This document shows positions 58,481 to 64,000 of a DNA stretch of 64,000 nt, piece after piece. The stretch is from NCBI RefSeq assembly GCF_001436755.1, contig NZ_AYZD01000034.1, forward strand, positions 1-64,000. Reading direction: 5' to 3'. The translations under genes were made by a program, and so were the position numbers. Origin of the DNA: Liquorilactobacillus aquaticus DSM 21051 (GTDB taxonomy: Bacteria > Bacillota > Bacilli > Lactobacillales > Lactobacillaceae). The first letter of the stretch is position 1. Every line of letters starts with the position of its first letter. The notes under the pieces are model-generated. The model saw only the letters and a list, made by a program, of their open reading frames with translations. It made no database searches and was not told the DNA's origin.

Positions 58481-59272
58481 CTAATGATACAGTTCCGTCC
58501 GTCGATCTGAAAAAACTGGTATTTCACCACGTATTTTTTCGAGAGAACCCATATTCAAATTAACTGTAAAGCCACCTTCCTTGTCATCGGGGACCCTTAG
58601 CAATATATTCCCTAATGGATCAATTGCAAGTGAATGCCCACTAAAGTGTTCACCATTGGGACCTTCACCAATTCGATTAACAGCTACCACAAAAGCCTGA
58701 TTTTCAATTGCGCGTGACTGCAACATAATTTTCCACTGCTCTATTCTTTCCTTCGGCCACTGTGCACTAACAAATAAAATTTTACCACCCTTACTCATCA
58801 AAGTTCTTTCCCATTCAGGAAAACGGATATCATAACAGATAACTCCCGCCGCTGGAATATCATCCAAAACAAAACGATTCATTTTTTTACCTGCTGTTAT
58901 CCACTTATCTTCATGCATCAATCCAAAAAGGTGAACTTTGTCATATTCGCTGCAAAGTTCACCTTCGCGGTTGAAAACATAACTAGTATTATAGTATGCA
59001 TTCCCTTTTGCTGTAGCCACTGACCCTCCCACAATATTCACATGGAAGCGCTGAGCAAGACCTGCAAGAAAACACTTTGTCGTGCGGCCGTCTTTGTCAG
59101 CTACTTCATTCAATTTCTCCAATGCATATCCAACATTCCACATCTCAGGAAGAACAATCACATCTGGGTTCTCGACAACCGCTTCTTCAATCAATCGCTG
59201 TACCCTTTCATAATTAGCATTTGCTCGTGCATATTCCACATTCATCTGTATCAAGCTCACTTTTAAAACCAT
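58481..59272 (-). CDS. Nitrilase-superfamily carbon-nitrogen hydrolase (omega-amidase-like)
   Basis: Cytoplasmic amidohydrolase of 263 aa. The Glu-Lys-Cys triad is visible: Glu in VLPEMWNVGYAL near residue 42, Lys in EYDKVHLFGL near 110 and Cys in GVICYDIRFPEWERTL near 145. The ending VPDDKEGGFTVNLNMGSLEK and PVFSDRRTELY is typical of the branch containing omega-amidase and YafV-like enzymes that hydrolyse alpha-keto acid amides. The exact substrate is unknown. Start with AAGGGATG upstream. It is divergent from L-2-hydroxyisocaproate dehydrogenase, an enzyme that also acts on 2-oxo acids, which may reflect a shared pathway. Confidence 0.87.
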   Translation of the reverse strand: MVLKVSLIQMNVEYARANANYERVQRLIEEAVVENPDVIVLPEMWNVGYALEKLNEVADKDGRTTKCFLAGLAQRFHVNIVGGSVATAKGNAYYNTSYVFNREGELCSEYDKVHLFGLMHEDKWITAGKKMNRFVLDDIPAAGVICYDIRFPEWERTLMSKGGKILFVSAQWPKERIEQWKIMLQSRAIENQAFVVAVNRIGEGPNGEHFSGHSLAIDPLGNILLRVPDDKEGGFTVNLNMGSLEKIRGEIPVFSDRRTELYH

Positions 59273-59509
59273 TCGTTATCATCCCTTCTATAACTGCATC
59301 TATTCCATTTCAACTTTGATCAATTATTTTCAGTGCATCATTTCTATTAAAAAAATATTTCTAACCTAAACTTAATCTTACCAAAAAAAATCCTGTTTTT
59401 AAAAGTAATTTACCAGTTAAAAGTTCCTGTCTTTAGTTGACTTTACACACAGAACATTTAAAATTGGCATTATAATAAATTTAGATTATTTTAATGGAGG
59501 CTTTTATAC

Positions 59510-60424
59510 ATGAGAAAAATTGGTGTGATAGGTCTAGGACATGTAGGTGCGACCATTGCTTATACACTTGTGACCAAGGGAATTGCTGATGAACTTGTTC
59601 TAATCGATTCAAATGCGGAAAAAGCAGTTGCAGAGGAATATGATCTTAGAGACACAATCTCACGTTTAGATACTTTCACAAAAATTATTCCTCAAAAGTA
59701 TAGCGCCTTACAAGATGCAGATGTCATTATAACGGCTTTTGGGAATATTTCGTCTATCAAAATGGATGGAGATCGTTTCGGTGAATTGAACTACAACGCT
59801 AAAGTTGTTTCAGAAGTCGCACAAAAAATTAAGAATTCTGGATTTAACGGTGTTTTGATTAATATAAGCAATCCATGTGACGTTATTACCACTCTTCTAC
59901 AACGTCAAATTGGTCTTAGTAAAAAGCAAGTACTCGGTACAGGAACTTTTCTAGATACTGCAAGAATGCAGCGTGCAGTCGGTCAAGCAATACATGAAGA
60001 TCCTAAGAATATAAGCGGTTATGTCCTTGGAGAACACGGTGAATCCCAATTCACAGCTTGGTCAACGGTGGAAATTAAGGGACATCCAATTGCAGAAGTC
60101 GCCTCTGCAAGGGGCCTCGATCTTGATGAATTGGACCAGCGTGCTAGACGTGGAGGCTGGCTTGTTTTTTCCGGTAAACATTATACCTGTTACGCGATTG
60201 CAACCTGTGCCATCAAACTGACTCTTGCTGTTCTTTCTGATGCACACCTCGCGTGTCCCACATCAGTTTATCTAGAAAACTACGCTCATTATATTGGTTA
60301 TCCATCTGTTATAGGTCGTCAAGGTGTGATTGAGGTGAATAAAATTAATCTCACTGTCGAAGAACAAGCTAAGTTAGACAATTCTGCCAAGGTCATTTCT
60401 GAAAAGTTAGGTACATTAAAGTAA
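59510..60424 (+). CDS. L-2-hydroxyisocaproate dehydrogenase (LDH family)
   Basis: NAD-dependent reductase of branched and aromatic 2-oxo acids to L-2-hydroxy acids, from the lactate dehydrogenase family. The protein is 304 aa. NAD site GVIGLGHVGATIAYTLV, then GNISSIKMDGDRFGELNY, ISNPCDVITTL, the DTARMQRAVG segment with substrate Arg, and catalytic His in LGEHGESQFTAWSTV. The GDRFGEL insertion in place of the usual lactate dehydrogenase loop and the GTGTFLDTARMQRA text are those of Lactobacillus HicDH. Start ATG after GGAGG. It ends at a strong terminator. Confidence 0.88.
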   Translation: MRKIGVIGLGHVGATIAYTLVTKGIADELVLIDSNAEKAVAEEYDLRDTISRLDTFTKIIPQKYSALQDADVIITAFGNISSIKMDGDRFGELNYNAKVVSEVAQKIKNSGFNGVLINISNPCDVITTLLQRQIGLSKKQVLGTGTFLDTARMQRAVGQAIHEDPKNISGYVLGEHGESQFTAWSTVEIKGHPIAEVASARGLDLDELDQRARRGGWLVFSGKHYTCYAIATCAIKLTLAVLSDAHLACPTSVYLENYAHYIGYPSVIGRQGVIEVNKINLTVEEQAKLDNSAKVISEKLGTLK

Positions 60425-60452
60425 CAGCCTTTTTATATTTTTTACAGGATCA

Positions 60453-60503
60453 AAACAAGGGAATGGGCAAAAATAATTACTTAGCCCACTCCCTTGTTTT
60501 AGC
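60453..60503. terminator. Bidirectional terminator after the hydroxyisocaproate dehydrogenase gene
   Basis: AAAACAAGGGAATGGGC and GCCCACTCCCTTGTTTT form a strong hairpin between convergent genes. Confidence 0.85.
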
Positions 60504-60556
60504 CTTATATTTTGAAACTCAACGTTCCTACTTCGACGTATATAAAGTCTGATCTC

Positions 60557-61504
60557 TTATTGAGACAATCCGCTAATTATTTTTTCTAAGTTCCACTTCA
60601 TCATTGCATAATAACTGTCTCCAGCTCGACCTTTTTCTGCAACTGAATCGGTAAATAATTCAGAATAAATTGGAATTCCAGTATCCTTAGAAACAGTCTT
60701 CATAGATCTTTCATCGACACTATTTTCTACAAAAAGCACCGGAATAGAGGAATCGGTAAGTCTGGAAATCAATCTTTCTAACTGCCTTGGTGTTCCCTCT
60801 TGTTCTGTATTTATTCCCCAGATATAAATTGAAGGAATATTATAAGCCCTAGAAAAATATCTAAAACTTCCTTCGCTTGTGACAATCATTTTTTTCTTAG
60901 TGGGAATATCTCCAAATTCACGCTTAGCTTTATTATGAAGAACATTCAGTTTCTTTACATAAGCTCTTCTATTCTTTTTATAAAAGGCTTTGTTTTTTGG
61001 ATCTTTAGCTGAAAGCTGCTTTTCAATATTTTTAGCATAGATCATCCCATTCTTAAGATCCATCCATGCATGTGGATCTTCCTTACCTTTTTCTGCTTTT
61101 CCTTCTAAATAAATTTTTCTGACCCCATCGCTAACTGCATAATAGTCTTTATTTGATCTCTTTCTTGTATTTTTAACTAACTTTTCAAACCAAGCGTTAC
61201 CACCAGTTTCTAGATTAAGCCCATTATAAAAAATAAGATCTGTTTCAGCTGTCTTCTTTATATCTTTTGGTAATGGTTCATATTCATGGGGATTTTTCCC
61301 AACTGGAACAATACTATGCACCGTGATCCTATCTTTCCCGATATTTTTAGCAATATCAGCTATGATGGAATTGGTTGCTACCACTTTTAAAGTCTCTGTC
61401 TCCTCTGCTGTTTTATTTTTATCCAGAGAAGAACATCCTACCAGAAAAAAAACAACTAAAATAACTGAAAAAAAACATCCCAGCCATGAACCTATCGCTT
61501 TCAT
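60557..61504 (-). CDS. Metal ABC transporter substrate-binding lipoprotein (manganese type)
   Basis: Surface lipoprotein of 315 aa of the cluster-9 (ZnuA/PsaA/MtsA) family. The signal ends in the lipobox FLVGC with the lipidated Cys about residue 24. Metal ligands seen: His in [13 protein letters not shown], His in [13 protein letters not shown] and Glu in [16 protein letters not shown], then an acidic residue in [14 protein letters not shown]. Two His plus Glu and Asp/Glu is the manganese or iron pattern; zinc members have a third His. The family signature [13 protein letters not shown] is present. Start ATG overlaps the permease stop by four bases (ATGA). Third gene of an ATPase-permease-lipoprotein operon. 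Confidence 0.9.
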   Translation of the reverse strand: MKAIGSWLGCFFSVILVVFFLVGCSSLDKNKTAEETETLKVVATNSIIADIAKNIGKDRITVHSIVPVGKNPHEYEPLPKDIKKTAETDLIFYNGLNLETGGNAWFEKLVKNTRKRSNKDYYAVSDGVRKIYLEGKAEKGKEDPHAWMDLKNGMIYAKNIEKQLSAKDPKNKAFYKKNRRAYVKKLNVLHNKAKREFGDIPTKKKMIVTSEGSFRYFSRAYNIPSIYIWGINTEQEGTPRQLERLISRLTDSSIPVLFVENSVDERSMKTVSKDTGIPIYSELFTDSVAEKGRAGDSYYAMMKWNLEKIISGLSQ

Positions 61505-62343
61505 TTGTCATGTCCCCTCTTTTTTAAATACCTCTGTTTTGGAGAGACGAAAAAACTGATCAAGAAAACTACTGCCGCCGTTAAAACGATGCTTGAACCA
61601 ACAGCAATGTTATAACTATATCCTACAAAAAGCCCTACAACTGAAACCACAGCCCCGATTGCTGCTGACAAAAAGATCATCTTTTTCAAGGTCTTAGTAA
61701 ATAAGTAGGCTGTAGCGGCAGGAGTAATCAGCAATGCAACAATTAAAATCGTTCCAACGCTCTGCATTGCTGTAACAGCGACTAGCGTCAATAGCATCAT
61801 CAGCATATAATGATAAAAATTAACACGCATTCCTAAAGCTTTTGCCATCTGCGGATCAAAAGATGTTAATAAAAGTTCCTTGAAATAAAGAACAATCATT
61901 ACGATCACAAAAATTGAAACTGCGATTGTCATCCACTTGTCACTATCTTGCACTGCAAGAATATTCCCAAAAAGTATGTGAAATAAGTCAGTCGAAGTGC
62001 GTGCAACCCCAATCAGAATAACTCCAAGCGCTAAAAATGAGCTAAATGTTATTCCAATTGCAGTATCACTTTTAATAACACTGTTTTCTTTAATATAGGT
62101 GATAATTACAGAAGATAATATTCCAAAGGCAATTGCTCCAATGAAAAAATTGATATTCAAAATGTAAGAGATGGCTACTCCTGGGAGGACGGCGTGCGAG
62201 ATTGCATCTCCCATTAGTGACATTCCTCGCAGAATAATGAAGCATCCCACAACTCCAGAAACAATTCCAACAACAACCGCAGTTATCAAAGCATTTTGTA
62301 AAAAGTGAAATTCCAGTAATCCTTGAATAAACTCTGCGGCCAT
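61501..62343 (-). CDS. Metal ABC transporter permease (manganese type)
   Basis: Integral membrane subunit of 280 aa with about eight hydrophobic segments of the ABC-3 family. Text typical of the family: [23 protein letters not shown] near residue 37 and [24 protein letters not shown] near 155. The ATG follows GGAGGTGAATAGG and lies one base after the stop of the ATPase gene, so translation is coupled. With its neighbours it imports the metal held by the lipoprotein, most likely manganese. Confidence 0.9.
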   Translation of the reverse strand: MAAEFIQGLLEFHFLQNALITAVVVGIVSGVVGCFIILRGMSLMGDAISHAVLPGVAISYILNINFFIGAIAFGILSSVIITYIKENSVIKSDTAIGITFSSFLALGVILIGVARTSTDLFHILFGNILAVQDSDKWMTIAVSIFVIVMIVLYFKELLLTSFDPQMAKALGMRVNFYHYMLMMLLTLVAVTAMQSVGTILIVALLITPAATAYLFTKTLKKMIFLSAAIGAVVSVVGLFVGYSYNIAVGSSIVLTAAVVFLISFFVSPKQRYLKKRGHDK

Positions 62344-62344
62344 C

Positions 62345-63067
62345 CTATTCACCTCCATCTATAAAAATTTTTTCTCCATAGGTACGCTTCAAATTGTTTG
62401 TGTTAAAGACATCACTAGTTTTTCCAACAGCAATCATTTTATTATTTAACATTACTAGCTGATCAAAATAATCCTCAACTTTACTCAAATCGTGGTGCAC
62501 AATTAATATCGTTTTTCCACTCTCTTTTAAATCTTTTAAAATTTTTACTATAATATTTTCACTTACCATATCAACCCCTACAAAAGGTTCGTCCAAAAAC
62601 AAATATTCAGCATCTTGAACTAGGCACCGTGCAATCAGAACACGTTGAAATTGCCCCCCTGACAAGGCATTGATTTGTCTTTCCTGCTGTTCTTTCAAGC
62701 CAACCACTTCTAGAGCTTCTTCAACTTTTTTCCATTCGCCCTTTCTGATTGTTTTAAAAAGACCTACATTTGATATTGTCCCCAACGCCACACATTCCTT
62801 AACTGTTATTGGAAACGAAAGGTCGATCAGAGTTTTCTGAGCAACATATGCGACTTTTTTTAGCATTTTTTTAGAAGAAACACCATTTATGCTAACCTCG
62901 CCTGTTAACTGAATCATTCCCAATATCGCTTTCAATAGCGTGGATTTACCAGATCCATTTGGTCCGATTATCCCCATTATTGTTGGCCCCTTAATCCTCA
63001 AATTAATTTTCTTCAAAGCTTGTACTCCATTATTATACGTAACGCTGATATTTTGGCATTCAATCAT
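62345..63067 (-). CDS. Metal ABC transporter ATP-binding protein (manganese type)
   Basis: ATPase subunit of 240 aa. Walker A IIGPNGSGKSTLLKA near residue 33, signature ALSGGQFQRVLIAR near 137, Walker B AEYLFLDEPFVGVD near 157 and the H-loop VHHDLSKVEDYF near 192 are all intact, in contrast to the TagH-like protein at 16.6 kb. The start MIECQNIS follows AAGAGGTGA; the frame extended 44 codons upstream crosses the promoter and operator region. First gene of the three-gene operon. Confidence 0.92.
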   Translation of the reverse strand: MIECQNISVTYNNGVQALKKINLRIKGPTIMGIIGPNGSGKSTLLKAILGMIQLTGEVSINGVSSKKMLKKVAYVAQKTLIDLSFPITVKECVALGTISNVGLFKTIRKGEWKKVEEALEVVGLKEQQERQINALSGGQFQRVLIARCLVQDAEYLFLDEPFVGVDMVSENIIVKILKDLKESGKTILIVHHDLSKVEDYFDQLVMLNNKMIAVGKTSDVFNTNNLKRTYGEKIFIDGGE

Positions 63068-63111
63068 TTCCGTCACCTCTTGTCTAAAAATCAAACATTT
63101 ATCTCTTTTGT

Positions 63112-63131
63112 TTTTTAGGTTACCCGAAACA
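63112..63131 (-). promoter_or_regulatory. Candidate metal-regulator (MntR/DtxR-type) operator
   Basis: TTTAGGTTACCCGAAA (plus strand, about 63114-63129) is an imperfect palindrome: 12 of 16 bases agree with its reverse complement. It lies 45-60 bp before the ATPase start and overlaps the -10 region of a TTGACT-started minus-strand promoter candidate. Metal-dependent DtxR-family repressors use similar dyads. The assignment is inference from place and symmetry. Confidence 0.4.
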
Positions 63132-63255
63132 TTTAATCTAGTCAATTTTAAAAACTGATATTGCTTCCGAATTTTCCCAGGAAATATTATTTCAACCATT
63201 TTGATGAGTTTCTGAAATTAGATGGCATTCAATTTGCTAAAATTTCATTTCAAAT

Positions 63256-64000
63256 TTAAGACAACTTTTTTTCAAATTCGCGCACTGCGAGCTGATTTAT
63301 TTGATATGCACTTTGATTAGCAGCAGCATATATTGGATCATTTTTAAGCTTGTATCTTATCAAAGAAGGCGCTTTATATCTCCTCGTAAATTCTGTGCGG
63401 AATTCAGGCTCCATTTTTTTAGGGATGTTAATATCTAATATATAATGCTTCGATCGTTTAGAATTCCATTTTGCCCCGTTTTTACCCCTATAATCGTTCG
63501 CATCTGCATAATTAAAACTGGCGCCATTAACTACTCCGTTTTCATTTTCCTTAGATTCTTTTTCCGTTTCAATTTCATTAACAAAACTACCATTGTCGCT
63601 AAGAATAAACTCTGAATGGAAATTGACCACCACTTTGATATTTGTTTTCAAATAACCTCTAGGTCCTTGTCCATTTTTAGATTTACGTTTTTGGTGAAGA
63701 CGCGCCGATTCCTTCAGAGAATATTGTTCTCTCCTTAATCCACTTAAATAGCATGCCAAAGCTGCTTCATCATTCATGTTCAATCGTGAATAATGTTCCC
63801 TTATGAATTCCATTTGCTGCAACGAAATAACATAACGAAACTGATGAATTTTTTGGGCTAGCACTTGGTTTGAAGATACCGCCAATCCTTTGGGAAAAGC
63901 AATCTGAACTGTCTTTGCCAAATCATTCCAAAAAAAACTATCTGGAGTTATCTCTCCAAAAGACCGCAATAATTTTTGGGTCTGTTTTCTACTTCCATCT
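63256..64000 (-). CDS. Partial protein of unknown function (DUF3114-like)
   Basis: Only the C-terminal part (at least 247 codons) is inside the window; the frame is open to position 64000, so an apparent TTG start at 63969 is unlikely to be the true one. The visible part is basic and soluble. Text such as VVVNFHSEFILSDNGSFVNE followed by NGVVNGASFNYADANDYRG and a YILDINIP strand resembles, from memory, DUF3114 proteins of lactic acid bacteria. Function is unknown. It lies upstream of the metal ABC operon on the same strand, 190 bp away. Confidence 0.5.
   Translation of the reverse strand, partial: DGSRKQTQKLLRSFGEITPDSFFWNDLAKTVQIAFPKGLAVSSNQVLAQKIHQFRYVISLQQMEFIREHYSRLNMNDEAALACYLSGLRREQYSLKESARLHQKRKSKNGQGPRGYLKTNIKVVVNFHSEFILSDNGSFVNEIETEKESKENENGVVNGASFNYADANDYRGKNGAKWNSKRSKHYILDINIPKKMEPEFRTEFTRRYKAPSLIRYKLKNDPIYAAANQSAYQINQLAVREFEKKLS

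Noticed and set aside
58288-58563. 91-codon plus-strand frame with a hydrophobic start
   Set aside because: No ribosome binding site precedes it, and its end is the complement of the nitrilase 3' end.
62940-63199. Long N-terminal extension of the metal ABC ATPase
   Set aside because: The extension lacks the ABC fold and crosses the promoter; AAGAGGTGA supports the start at 63067.

Overview
The window is low-GC Gram-positive DNA from a lactic acid bacterium, most likely in the family Lactobacillaceae. The evidence is a CtsR-controlled clpE, a PTS HPr/EI pair, an L-2-hydroxyisocaproate dehydrogenase, DUF1827 and DUF4828 proteins, lipoteichoic acid (LTA) genes, strong AGGAGG-type ribosome binding sites and frequent TTG/GTG starts. 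The genus cannot be fixed from sequence alone. Gene order is chromosomal housekeeping: no insertion sequence, prophage or CRISPR array was seen. Most genes lie on the minus strand.

Layout: 1-260 holds the leader and tandem promoters of an rRNA operon that reads leftward out of the window. 0.85-6.7 kb is an LTA block: ltaS, a ykuJ-like gene and the glycolipid-anchor operon lafA-lafB-flippase-like gene. 6.9-8.9 kb is ptsH-ptsI. 9.0-13.4 kb holds divergent clpE with its CtsR operator, a DUF1827 gene and a MucBP/SH3-like protein. 13.6-18.6 kb holds prfC, a CNNM/CBS membrane protein, a degenerate TagH-like ABC protein carrying a LysM tail, and tagD. 18.8-28.7 kb holds an AI-2E-type permease, a DUF402 phosphatase, a serine hydrolase, rlmD, recX, yihY, a LysM protein, galU, map and a flavodoxin. 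28.8-36.7 kb holds yfhO, UDP-GlcNAc 2-epimerase, tRNA-Arg(CCT), a DEAD helicase, a Gfo/Idh/MocA oxidoreductase and a DUF4828 gene. 36.8-40.9 kb is a small accessory patch: DUF1697, PH-domain/TetR pair, nitroreductase/HxlR pair, SAP-domain protein and a broken rarA tail. 41-53.6 kb is a conserved housekeeping run: second rlmD, dgkB, gatCAB, camS, ligA, pcrA and a PurK-like ATP-grasp protein. 53.9-55.9 kb is xpt-pbuX under a guanine-type purine riboswitch. 56-64 kb holds a GH73 hydrolase with a long structured leader, a MarR regulator, a gene-poor stretch, a nitrilase-family amidase, L-HicDH, a manganese-type ABC uptake operon and a partial gene cut by the window edge.

Many genes share one theme. 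GalU supplies UDP-glucose; LafA/LafB build the diglycosyl-diacylglycerol anchor; LtaS polymerises glycerol phosphate from phosphatidylglycerol and releases diacylglycerol; DgkB returns that diacylglycerol to phosphatidate; YfhO is a candidate LTA glycosylation component; TagD makes CDP-glycerol for wall teichoic acid. The most unusual items are the TagH-like protein whose Walker A, Walker B and H-loop residues are all altered, the PurK paralogue that has lost its predicted metal-binding acidic residues, the RarA C-terminal remnant, and the MucBP-like protein without a visible export signal. No wholly new multi-gene system was identified with confidence.
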